NCBI GenBank assembly: GCA_905221605.1
Contig: CAJNDS010000081.1
Coordinates: 188,001 to 236,501 of the forward strand
Source of the DNA: Symbiodinium natans
Taxonomy: Eukaryota; Sar; Dinophyceae; Suessiales; Symbiodiniaceae
Direction of reading: 5' to 3'
Length of the DNA stretch: 48,501 bases
The translations under genes and the position numbers were made by a program. The notes beneath the pieces are model-generated. The model was not told the origin of the DNA and made no database searches. It was given only the letters and a program-made list of their open reading frames with translations. How positions within the stretch are numbered: the first letter of the stretch is position 1; each line of letters begins with the position of its first letter. Below, piece by piece: positions 1 through 9,717 of this stretch.

Positions 1-1412
1 CCCTGTGGTCTACAGCTACAAATATGATGAGCCAAGACCTCGGCACGGTGGATGACGTTTGACTTTACACCATGAGCTAGGTTGATGCCCAGCGTATTTG
101 ATCATCTCTCTGTACCCGGTCATTTCGATTGACACCACATCGAGGTCTGAGCCACCTGCGCCATATGAACTGCGTCAGGGCAGCCGGCCCATCGTTCATC
201 ATTGCTGTTTGTCATCGTTGCCATCCTTGCGCTCTGTGTGAGTGCTGTAGAGTGTAGAGGATCGAAGATCTGAAGTCGAAACGTCTGGCCTTCGTAGAGC
301 AGCCTGCACCCTGCATTGTTCGATGTTGCTCCACAAATGTTTTTTCACCTCGAAGTCCTTAAAGATACGTGGAATCACGTGTAGTCACAGTGTAGTCACA
401 ATACAAATGGTCAATAGTCACTATGCCAAGGTTCACAGAAGGTTGTCATTGGCCGCGGAAAAGGCTCCCAGTGTGACATCAAGGCCAGGTGACCAACCGT
501 CAATTTCTCGAGTCCATTGCCCATGAATCTTCACTGAAGGCATCATGAGCCCTCATCGTGGTGTAAGTCGAGATGTAGTCGAAATACCTCTGATTCGACT
601 ATATTCCCATCACCAGGTTGCCGACGATCGTCACTTTGATGCAGCCAAGCAGGGCCAAACACGCATAAGCATTCACAAACATACGGTCAGACATATGGAG
701 CCTGCAACTTGCTGGCCATGACACTTTGTGCAGATGGCTTTCGAGTGGCAACTTTTGTCTCCCAGGCTGCTCGCGGCAGCATGGAGCTGAGCTGTGCAGA
801 ACATGTCCAGCAAATCGCTAGTTTTAGCGTTCCGGCGCACTTGCAAATCCACAGCACATACCACGCTCCTCAATGCTTTCAACGTTTCTCTTAGTCATCG
901 TGCAAACGGACAGAGATGCCACCAAGGCATTTGCAAATCTCTTGGGATGTGGATGGCTTCTTCGTGCAGCAGCTTGGGGGCAATGGCTCCTGGATCAATG
1001 ACAACAGGCGCTTTTCAGTTGATGATAGCGGCAACATACGGGTGCTTCGTCATCTTCATTTGCATCGCGTGACAGCATGTAGATGATGGCAGAGGAGAAC
1101 CCGAACTGCAGGTTGTCGATCGTAGCGCGTCACTGGTAGTAACTGTACAGGGTCACGAGATTCGGAGCGGAAACCGGCCTGACACTTGGCTCAGGCTGCC
1201 CGCCACCGATGCACCATAACCTGCATCAACATACCACAGCGATTTCTCGACATCCAAGGAGTTCCCGTAGCCAAGAAGCCTGTTTGGGTCTTAGGTCTTG
1301 AAATGGCACTTGAACTTCGAGCAACTAGAACAGGGCCGAATACACAGATGTATTACATGCATCCCTTCTTTGAACTGCAGATGGACATTGGAGCCTCACA
1401 GATAATCATGCA
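1..1412. other. No recognisable gene; weak short ORFs only
   Basis: This stretch has only short open frames on both strands, none with a recognisable domain or an obvious run of conserved residues. It may hold upstream exons or the 5' region of the ChaC-like gene that begins to be readable near 1413. No tandem repeat stands out. Confidence 0.4.
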
Positions 1413-1942
1413 ATGCGGATGATTGCTGGCAGACGGCTGCTTACTCACCAGCGTCAGCTCGTGCATACTTCACTTGCTGTCACTGCAATTCTCGTGGTGC
1501 GTTTCCAGAGTACGCCAATTGCCTTTTCTGTGCCGCGCATGCAACAGCCTGCGCTGATCGAGCCAGAACAGTGTGAGGAGGTTGCCTTTGACTGCTGGGA
1601 ACGTGCTCACGTAGACGAGAATATTAGCTCGGATGAGTTTGCCAAAGCGCGAACGGTCTTCGGCTACGGCTCACTCATTTTCCGCCCGGGATTCCCATAC
1701 AAGCGAATGTACCCAGCATGCGTTCGGGGATACCTCCGCCGATTTTGGCAGATGTCCTGTGATCACCGGGGGACGCCCGAGTCCCCAGGCCACTTGCACT
1801 CTTGCACGAGCTTTCTTTCTGTCGCACAAGCTGTTGGAAGCTGTTGCATACATCTTGAACACCAGCCATGTCCAAAGCCGGACAGGTCGTGTTCTGGCCT
1901 TGTTGAGGACGCAGGAGCGTCTCCCTTTGCCCATTGCATAAG
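1413..1942 (+). CDS. Gamma-glutamylcyclotransferase, ChaC-like (partial, two exons)
   Basis: ChaC enzymes are cytosolic; they cleave the gamma-glutamyl bond of glutathione and release 5-oxoproline and Cys-Gly. The frame open from 1413 carries the family's N-terminal core: VFGYGSLIF (GYGSL at 1662-1676, the substrate-binding loop), then RGYLRRFWQ and DHRGTPESPG, closely matching the usual RRFWQ and DHRGTPExPGRVVTL blocks. The block is interrupted after PG; the expected continuation RVLALL is found at 1886, so a 97-nt GC-AG intron (1789-1885) is inferred. The second exon runs RVLALLRTQE and meets a stop at 1940-1942, so another intron must start earlier. The rest of the roughly 180-220-residue fold, including the catalytic glutamate region, was not located. 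The true start is uncertain: residues before about 1640 are not conserved and 1413 is just the first ATG of the frame. It could be a functional multi-exon gene or a decayed copy. Confidence 0.8.
1789..1885 (+). other. GC-AG intron in the ChaC-like gene
   Basis: The boundary is fixed by protein continuity (PG before, RVLALL after). The intron begins GC after CCCCAG and ends ACAG before GTCG. GC donors and a G after the acceptor AG are typical of dinoflagellate introns. There is no GT donor that keeps the conserved protein intact. Confidence 0.65.
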
Positions 1943-2005
1943 CTATTCATGTGCATTCAGACTGTTGATCAAACTTGCAACTTTTTGGCATTGCTGAGGA
2001 CACAG
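1890..2005 (+). repeat. Short direct repeat of the exon 2 start (offset about 91 bp)
   Basis: The sequence TTGTTGAGGACGCAGG at about 1899-1914 recurs as TTGCTGAGGACACAGG at about 1989-2004. The second copy lies past the stop that ends the readable frame. It may be chance, a small duplication or a second acceptor-like sequence. Confidence 0.3.
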
Positions 2006-2436
2006 GCAACACGGTGTCAATGCATAGCTTCGAAATGTGCAAATAAGTGCTGCAGGAAAAGAAAGCATCAAAAAAGACACGAACGAGCGCACACACCTGA
2101 CCCACTTGACTTAGAGATAAATTGACAAGAACATCACGGACAAGAGACTGCGATGTCTTGAAGGTGCCCAGGTGTGTCTCCCGTTCTCCCAATGCATTCA
2201 GACATCCATATGCAATCAAGGAAGGAATTTTACGACGTGGTACACTGCGTAGTACTCGGCGGCACGTTGGCGTAATAAGTTTTACGGGCAGCACGTGGAA
2301 TTCCAATTTGCACTCCTGCTGCGCTCGCTTGTTGGAGCAGAGGGATGCCGCCCCAGGGCGCCAGAAGTTATGTTGTGGACAGGTTTTAGGAGTATGTAAA
2401 TTCATGCAAGAGGCTTCTTCATGGCATACGTGCAAG
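2006..2436. other. No recognisable gene
   Basis: A short frame (2229-2274) could be another exon of the ChaC-like gene, but nothing in it matches the family clearly. No other structure is seen. Confidence 0.35.
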
Positions 2437-2575
2437 AAAGAGAGAGAGAGAGAGAGAGAGAACTTGCCCCGTCAACAAGATGGGGATCACGAGACCTTGG
2501 ACATCGCGCGCCCCTAGGGGCGCCCTCTCCTTCGGGGGCGGCCATGCGTGCGGGAGAGAGAGAGAGAGAGAGAGA
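2437..2575 (+). repeat. Paired (GA)n microsatellites
   Basis: Two perfect GA runs (2437-2461 and 2552-2575), each followed by AACTTGC, are separated by about 90 bp. The shared suffix suggests a local duplication of the microsatellite with its flank. Confidence 0.8.
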
Positions 2576-2627
2576 ACTTGCGAAACTTAAGCTATCATGA
2601 GTGGATTTATGAACGTCAGGTAGCTGC

Positions 2628-2770
2628 GTCCGCGCCGCGCATCCGCGTGTCTGCACGTCCGCGTGTCCGGGCGTCCGCGCGTCCGCGCGTCCTCGCATCC
2701 GCGCGTGCGCGCATCCGCAAGTCCGCGCGTCCGCGTGTTCCCTCGTCCGAGTGTTTCTGCTCCGCGCCAG
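2628..2770 (+). repeat. Degenerate GCGTCC/GCGTGTCC minisatellite
   Basis: Tandem 6-8-bp units of the form GCGTCC, GCGTGTCC and GCATCC run through this interval. A second array of the same motif lies at 3925-4080. All six frames stay open through it because the unit lacks stops; the resulting Arg/Ala/Pro-rich frames are not evidence of a gene. Confidence 0.85.
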
Positions 2771-3059
2771 CGCGCTTGCGCGGGTCCATGCTGTCTCGGC
2801 TTCTTGGCAATATCCGCGCAGTGAAGAAGCCAAAGAAGTCCATGCTCACCGATGCAGAGCGCAGTGCAAGTCCGACACCTTCCCGAAAGGAGCAGTAGAA
2901 ACCCCGAAGCCCTAACACGAGACTAGAGATCCATCCCTTGAATTGCTCTGCAGCACAAGGTCACAGAAGTTGTTCGAAAAACCCACACGTAATTTCTTGA
3001 GAGGTATGAGCAGTGCACGGCCCACACCCCTGAATCCGAAACAATGTTTCAGTGAAACA

Positions 3060-3540
3060 GCCCCTAACCCTTAAACCCAAGCCCCCCCCCCCATCTCGAC
3101 CCCGACAAGGGGGGGTTGGGTTTGCTTGAAATACAGCCACAAACCCCTAAACCCAACCCCCCCATCTCGACCGGGTTTGCTTGAAATACAGCCCCAAACC
3201 CCTGTTTGCTTGAAATAGCCCCAAAATGCCCCAAACCCCTGAACCCAACCCCTTCCATCTGCACCCCGAAACCCAACCCCCCCATCCGCACCCCGAGAAG
3301 GGGGGCTGGGCCAACCCTTGGATGCAGCCCCAAACCCCCAAACCCAAAACACCCCCCATCTGGACTGCGAGACTTGAAATACAGCCCCAATCCCCTATCT
3401 CAAGGTTTGCTTGCACCCCAAAACTAAACCCAACCCCCCCCCCACGACCGCGAGAAGGGCCTGGGTTTGCCCATGTTTGCCCCAAACCTCTAAACCCAAC
3501 GCCCCCTATCCAAAACCCAAAAGTATGGTTGGGTTTGCTT
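3060..3540 (+). repeat. CCCTAAA-like minisatellite with TTGAAATACAGCC spacer
   Basis: C-rich telomere-like stretches (CCCCAAACCCCTAAACCC) alternate with TTTGCTTGAAATACAGCC, seen near 3121, 3178, 3207 and 3371. The spacing is irregular. The C-rich strand is on +, so the telomere-like G strand points left here, opposite to the TTTAGGG arrays at the right end. Confidence 0.8.
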
Positions 3541-3665
3541 GCAGCATCCGCGACAAACCTCCGCGACAAGCCTCCGCGACAAGCCTTTGCGACAACCCCT
3601 TCTTGGAACTGCAGCCTTCGACTACGCAGGCATTTAGACAGCGCGCGAAACAGCCGCGACAAACG
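3541..3665 (+). repeat. CCGCGACAAGCCT tandem cluster
   Basis: Four near-identical 13-14-nt units (CCGCGACAAACCT, CCGCGACAAGCCT and variants) run from about 3548 to 3597, with looser copies to 3672. The same GCGACAAGCCTT core forms a second cluster at 31450-31640. Confidence 0.75.
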
Positions 3666-3924
3666 CCGCGACACACAGGTGAAACAAGTGGGCGTGACAT
3701 ACATATGTGACACGGGTGGGGGTCGGGACACCGCGACATACCCCCATTTAGACCCACAGCCAATAATATATGTCAGGAATGCATTTAAGCTGCAAGTCCC
3801 GCGCAAGAAGAAGTCACATTCCGAAACCCGAAAGTCTTAGATCAGGTATGCTTTAGAGTGAAATGCTTGCATACTATGCCTATTTTCGCGGGTCTGACCG
3901 CTTTTAGTTCCGCGTAGTGGTTCA

Positions 3925-4080
3925 TCGTGTCCGCGCGCCCGCAAAATCGCGTGTCCGTCTGTCCGCTTGTCCGCGTGTCCGCTTGTTCGCGTGTCCGTGC
4001 GTCCGCGCGTCCTCGAGCGCGTTCGGTCCACGCGTCCGCGTGTCGTCGCGTCCTCGTGTCCGCGTGTCCGCGCGTTCTGT
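3925..4080 (+). repeat. Second GCGTCC/GCGTGTCC minisatellite
   Basis: Tandem units of GCGTGTCC, GCGTCC and CTTGTCC, the same family as 2628-2770. The flanks differ, so these are two arrays of one simple motif rather than a segmental duplication. Confidence 0.8.
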
Positions 4081-4796
4081 TGCGCCAAACCTTGCAGCTA
4101 TATAGTGTTCATGAGTGATCATCCGTGATTGGGTTTCAGGGGGTCATAGATCGCATGTCTCTATTAAGACCTACTCATATCTTGGAGTGCGGTTTTAGCC
4201 CTACATAAGCCATATAGAGAGTTTCGGTTTGTGCTTTCGTGCAAAACAGAGGCATCCGATTGCCAGGGACCATGGTTTATCTGCAGATAGCCAGAAGCAG
4301 AGCTTTCTTTGAGATCGGCCTGGGAAAATGATCTTGTGTGTGGGGTGCAGTTGCGATGCCGTCAAACACATTCTCATGTTATCCATAGCAAGCAATGGCC
4401 AAATCTAATGTTCCAAGCATCATGTGCATGCTATGCTGGTGTTTGTCAGGAGTATTCGACCCACGGCAAATCCGTGTGATGTTTCAACATTTAGTCAGCC
4501 CGAAACACTCGGAAAGCAGCCAAGACTAGGTGAGCCGAAGCAGAGCGCTGTTGCTCTGAGACTATATGAAATTGCTGTGCGTGTGGTTTGCACCTTGAAA
4601 ACAATCTCCTGGAATTCTTGTCAAACATTCATTGAAGAAGAGGCTTGGAGGATGCGATGCAATCCTTGCATCTCAATTGGTTGGTTTTCGGGGTGTTAAC
4701 ATTCCGTCCTGAAGCGCCGACGGCCCTGGGCTTCTTCAAGCCGTTGGTCCTGATCCATCGTGATATCCTTTTCTTGCCACGTTAACAAATCTGCCG
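4081..4796. other. No recognisable gene
   Basis: Only short frames are present; the longest + frame (4424-4699) has no recognised motif. No repeat is evident. Confidence 0.35.
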
Positions 4797-5222
4797 TTGC
4801 TCGAATGCCGTGTTAACGGGCCCGCCCGTTGTAATGACGGGCCTGCCTGGTATGCAATCAGATGGAAGCGACAGTTGATTAGCATGTGGCTGAAACTTTT
4901 CGAAGTTGCGCACACTTCACAGGATGGTAAACTGAATGGAAGTGAACTCTTTCTCCGGCTCTGCATACTTTTGCAGGATGTATCGCAGATCGCGGGCGAT
5001 GGAGAAGATGTTGTCTTCGGCATGGCCTTCGAGGTGGGAGGTTGCCATCCCGACATCTCGGGGCACGGCAATTACACGGATTTCACACATGCGTTCCGCT
5101 TTCATAGCATTGCCCCAGCACATCCCTTCACCCTGAGGTCGACGCAGCAGACTGGCAAGATGCTTAAGATAATTCCGGCCTTCGCTCAAGCAGACGCGTG
5201 TCGGTCAAGTGTTTCACAGTAG
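4797..5222. other. Coding-like sequence, strand undecided
   Basis: A 141-codon + frame spans this interval and includes QDGKLNGSELF, which faintly recalls an EF-hand loop but lacks the full 12-residue pattern. On the minus strand, 5189-4917 encodes a fluent stretch with MCEIRVIAVPRDVGM and EDNIFSIARDLRYILQKYAE. The minus reading looks more protein-like, but neither has a recognised family. One frame may be the shadow of the other. Confidence 0.3.
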
Positions 5223-5776
5223 AGTGTGAGTGCGAGCATGCGACAGTCTTTTTCAGGCAAGATGTCTTGGAAACCTTGGACATCCGTGAGAGGCAGGTGC
5301 CTGGCAAAACCCCTCCTTTCAGATCTGGTCTAGGGAGTCTAGGATAGCCTGGAGTGAAACAGTTGCACAGGAGGTGACACCTAACCCGAATGCGATACCC
5401 TGGGCTTTATTTTTGGGAAAGCAGTCTCAGGAGTCCAACAAGGCCTGCTTAGCAAGCCACTGCCCGGTTCCCACTCCAAAGAGAACTTAAAGCAATCAGC
5501 AAGAATCGTTCAACCCAGGAAACTGCGTTCAGGAAGATGCAGAAGAAATAGGAACTCGTGGATTGAGGAGGCGGTGCCCATTTCCAAAATCCATACCCCG
5601 AGTGAATGCTGGCTTTTTGGCCTTAGAGTTTTCGCTTTGAAGATATTTCACGATTTCCGATGAACCGGAGAGAGATAAATTGCCAATATTTGTATTTTGT
5701 GTCCCTGCTGAGATGTGCCACCTGTTAACAGTGCTTCTGGAGTGGGCATGTCAGCCTCGTTGATGTCACACCATGT
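5223..5776. other. No gene seen
   Basis: No long open frame, repeat or recognisable signal is seen here. Confidence 0.4.
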
Positions 5777-6250
5777 TTGCTGTCACCATCGCCTCGCAGG
5801 CATGGATACACCCGAACTCTGACGAGACTGTATCCTGTCAGCTCCGATGGGCATGATGAGCTCCCTTCGTGTGGCGAGGCTGTCATTTACTACACCTACA
5901 ATCCAGAGCCTTGGCCACATCATGTTGTGCCAAGCCCAGCAGAAAAAAGCACAGCAAAGAATCAGACGCAACAGAAGAAGACAAAAGAAGCACTGGGTCC
6001 GGTTGAGGAGTGCAGTGCGGCCTATGCTGGCCCGGAGTCTGTGGAGGCATCAGCGAAGGTCATCGCAAGAGCCGTCGGACCTTCGGGGCCCAACGATGAG
6101 CTCCTCCACCCAAACCCTGGCAAATGTTGGTCTCATTGTTGATCTCATTGCCTCATTGCGCGATGGTTTGGAGTTGTAGTCATTGTAGTCTTGAGTTGTC
6201 CACTGTAAGCCCTTGTAAACAAGACCAGAGCTCAAGGTACTTATTCTCGC

Positions 6251-6646
6251 TTGTGGAGGCGGCATGATGTCCAAAAGCTGCAGATGCCCATCACACAGGA
6301 ATGCACGGGTGAAGTATCAGCTCGAGGGACTGGAGGCCAGTTGCCTTCCCTGACTTGTGAGGCACTCCAAGAGCTTGGCCTGCCGGAGGACGACTACCTG
6401 GTCAGGCTTTTAGCTGCGGTCCGCTCCGAAGAAGGAAAGCACGGAAAGCCGGATTCGCCGACAGAAATGGAAGATGAAAACAGGGGAGCGCAGCTGCGCC
6501 GCGGGTTGCAAGCGGCTGCACGATTGATATTCTGGCTTCGCTCCAAATCAAACGCAGACGATGACCGCAGGCTGCACAAGGGCGAGACCAGGGCCCTTTG
6601 CCACGGGGACCAGGCCATACCGAACACTTGCTATGACATAGTCTGA
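6251..6646 (+). CDS. Unrecognised coding-like ORF (131 codons)
   Basis: The frame has a balanced protein-like composition with LTCEALQELGLPEDDYLVRLL followed by a charged stretch and RRGLQAAARLIFWLRSK, suggestive of helices. No family is recognised. The overlapping frames upstream (5777-6179) are weaker. It may be an exon of a larger + strand gene, since the real ends are not fixed by any splice evidence. Confidence 0.25.
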   Translation: MWRRHDVQKLQMPITQECTGEVSARGTGGQLPSLTCEALQELGLPEDDYLVRLLAAVRSEEGKHGKPDSPTEMEDENRGAQLRRGLQAAARLIFWLRSKSNADDDRRLHKGETRALCHGDQAIPNTCYDIV

Positions 6647-6769
6647 GTCTCTATCAGGTTGGTATAGTGTCCAGGTCGTGAGCCAAGCCCGAATGTCAAA
6701 CGTTTTCCACAAAGCCCTCGGCCCTAAACCCTAGGAGTTCATGTTGGACCTGCTTCAATAAGTTACCCC

Positions 6770-6905
6770 CCCCCCCTCAACAGTCGCAACCCTGAATAAA
6801 AAAAGACCCCAAACAGTCGGGAGGGGGGGGGGGGGGGACCCTGAATAAAAAAAGACCCCAAACAGTCGGGAGGGGGGGGGGGGGTCCGGAGCCCGGAGGC
6901 CTCCC
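6770..6905 (+). repeat. 48-bp duplicate with poly-G tails
   Basis: The segment ACCCTGAATAAAAAAAGACC followed by CCAAACAGTCGGGAGG and a G run occurs twice in tandem (about 6790-6837 and 6838-6884). It precedes the 259-bp repeats. The G runs exceed 10 bases and may be length-variable or assembly-sensitive. Confidence 0.8.
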
Positions 6906-7620
6906 TAAGCTACCCCCCGACCCTGGAAAGGTCGAGGCTTCAGGCTTCAAGTATCCCTTCTTCTCGAGAAAGCTTATGCCTTCCTGAAAACCGAAGGACT
7001 GAGCCCCGGGCCCCGGGAGACTTGCATTATCGCGGGCCCCCAAACAAAGGTATTAAGGTGTGTCCGGAGGCCTCCGTAAGGTACCCCCTTTCCGGATATG
7101 ATTCGCCTATGGAATCATCTAGTTTTAAGTAAGGAATTGATAAAGAAAAGGCGCCCTGAAAAAAGAAGATTGTCGGAGATCCTGGACAGGTCGAGGCTTC
7201 AGGCTTCAAGTATCCCTCCTTCTCGAGAAAGCTTATGCCTTCCTGAAAACCGAAGGACTGAGCCCCTGGCCCCGGGAGACTTGCATTATAGCGGGCCCCC
7301 AAACAAAGGTATTAAAGTGTGTCCGGAGGCCTCCGTAAGGTACCCCCTTTCCGGATATGATTCGCCTATGGAATCATCTAGTTTTAAGTAAGGAATTGAT
7401 AAAGAAAAGGCGCCCTGAAAAAAGAAGATTGTCGGAGATCCTGGACAGGTCGAGGCTTCAGGCTTCAAGTATCTCTCCTTCTCGAGAAGCTTATGCCTTC
7501 CTGACACCCTCAAAAAAACAGTCACGGCCCGAAAACTTTTCATTATAGCGGACCTCCAAAACAAAGGGTCCAGATCCTGAATAGCCGAAAAACTTTTCAT
7601 AATAGCGCCCCCTAGAATAT
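6906..7620 (+). repeat. Tandem repeat, 259-bp unit, about two and a half copies
   Basis: The block starting GCGGGCCCCCAAACAAAGG occurs at 7032 and again at 7291 (period 259). The copies are nearly identical through the palindrome CGGAGGCCTCCG, the CCGGATATGATTCGCC segment and the CTTCTCGAGAAAGC segment. A partial diverged copy lies upstream (6906-7031) and a decayed one follows (7510-7620). The open frames here repeat in register with the DNA and are not credible genes. Confidence 0.9.
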
Positions 7621-9667
7621 TGCGGGTGCAACATTAATTACGACTCTCATAGCAACCCTAAATTTCTTTCGGATCCGTAGGTCTCTGTGCTGCGGTTTTG
7701 AGTCTGCGGCATGATGTTGTGGGGAAGCACCCTGTTGCCATTCCATGGTTCATCATGGTTCTCTCCCTTGTCACAATGATGGATGCGACAGTCCGGAGGT
7801 CAGGAGCACTGCTTAACCCAGGACACTAAACCATACTAAACCCGAAGCATGCGAATGTAAGCCTCCACGCTACAGTCACTACGGCCCACTCAGTAAACCG
7901 TGGAACTCTCGCCCCCGGAGAGACAAATCTTGCCGTAAGTGGGGGCAATATCGTAGGAGTCAGCTGAAGGCCTAAGTGGGTCCATTGTTGCTGCAATCTT
8001 TCGGGTTTTTTGGAGCTCTAACTTTGCTCATCTGTAGTTTCATACACATGTTGGAAGTACATGTTGTTACCCCGCTGAGCAGAGGCCACCTTAGACTCAC
8101 AACAAAAAACAAGCCATTCAACGGTCAGCATCGTTTGAACTTGGCAATGAAATCTTGTAGCAGGACGGTTGGGGAAGACAGCTTTACCCTGCAAACTGCT
8201 AGTGAATTCCTCTTTGGCCGCAGATCTCTTTGGTCAACCCGCCCCACACATCGATAGAAGGAGATGAGAACAAGGCGGGCAGAGTGCGCCAAGTTTACCA
8301 GCAAGCCTTAAAGAGGGTTTGTCGGGAGTTCCAAGGGGGCCTTCTGGGAACCCCAGCTCGGCGAACTTTGGCCCCTGGCCCCTAAACTCCCTGCGATTTG
8401 GTCCGGGCCGCTAGGCAGTCTTTTGGTCGATAGCCCATGGTAGCCCCCTACAGAGTTTCTGGGGAATGCTTCAAGCTTTTCCTCGACATGCCGGGATGAG
8501 GGGGCGGTGCAACGTGTCAGCGAGGGGAGGGGTGGGAACAACCTTCCACAGACGGTGGGCGGAGTGTGGGCGGATTCTCTTTGCATACCCGCCGGCATAC
8601 GCATGCCTGGCCGTCGGGCTCGGTGCCCAGGCCTTTGCCGTCTTTGTGTTCCGGGAAACCTCGCGCCAGGACCGCCAAACAAGCAATAAAGGTGCATGAC
8701 GAACCTGAAAACCTTTGTACCAGAACCATCACGCGGACATGTTCCATGCATTCCATGCATATTGTGCCACGTCCACACATCTTGTTTCAGGAGGCGCTGC
8801 CGGCAGCTTCAAAGAGGCGAAGGTCGTGGAGACTGTTAAGAATTGAATTGCCGTCACCCGGGTCACCCAGGGTCGCTCGCAATGGACGTCCTGATTGAAA
8901 CGCGGTCGTGTGAAGCGCGTCGGCATGTGCTTGCCAGGATCTGCCCGAAGGAGGTGCCGGTGCCAGATGTTCTCGGCCTTGGCCCGTGCCCCAACGCATC
9001 CCAGCAGTGAAGCTCAGAAGCTGTCGCATCTGTCGCTGCTTCCTGCGGAGAAGCTCCACGGAGCACCGCGGAATCCACAAGGAGCAGATGCGGCCCCCCT
9101 GATGATTTGGAACCCTACACACAAGCTGTTCCCAGCATTTCCCACCGTTCGTCAGAGAGGGTCCCCCGGCAGGATTTGTCGGGGCAACTTGCGACACACA
9201 TGTAGTCATGTAGTGTAGTGGTTTTGGTGCCTAATGGACTGACACACGGCCTCCTTCTCATCAGCTCTGCATCAAGAACAGCACAAGGTGAACCCGCCGA
9301 CGTCCAGGCCACTGTCTCGGGCATGCAACTGGCCACAGTGCACATCCTGTACTGAAGGAGTTGTATGAAGCACTTGTGAAGCTGAGTCGGCTGCAATGAA
9401 GGCTAACAAGCAAGTGGGCGTCTTTGGTGAGAATCTGGTTCAAGAAGAGGATGTTCTCCGCAAGTGGGCAGCTTGCATGCAAAGTTGGAAAACACATGGG
9501 TGACACATAGTGTAGTAGGTCCATGACTTGGCGTGCCCAAGATGGCTACAGTGCTTTGCTAGCGTTTTATAACACACACACACACTAGCCAAATGAAATT
9601 ATGAATTATGAAGGTCCAGCGCTATCAGCCAATGGAACCATCACATCGATCAAGTCCGTTTGCCCAG
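7621..9667. other. No confident gene; may hold 5' exons of the kinase
   Basis: Several medium frames exist (for example 7976-8257, 8466-8699 and 8895-9218) but none shows a recognisable motif. In a CHK2-type kinase an FHA domain would precede the catalytic domain; no FHA signature could be read here. A short (CA)n run lies near 9573-9586. Confidence 0.3.
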
Positions 9668-9717
9668 GACTTGAGAACACTCCTGGGCAAAGGAAACTTC
9701 AGCGAAGTGAGGCTACG
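9668..9717 (+). CDS. Kinase exon: glycine-rich loop
   Basis: After a TTTGCCCAG acceptor the frame reads DLRTLLGKGNFSEVRL. It has the GxGxFxxV pattern that closes over ATP phosphates. The 3' end is uncertain; a GC donor near 9718 is possible. It is the most upstream piece of the domain that can be recognised. Confidence 0.65.

Noticed and set aside
5055-5222. EF-hand protein (QDGKLNGSELF at about 4919-4951)
   Set aside because: It lacks the full 12-residue loop with acidic position 12 in register, and the opposite strand looks at least as coding-like.
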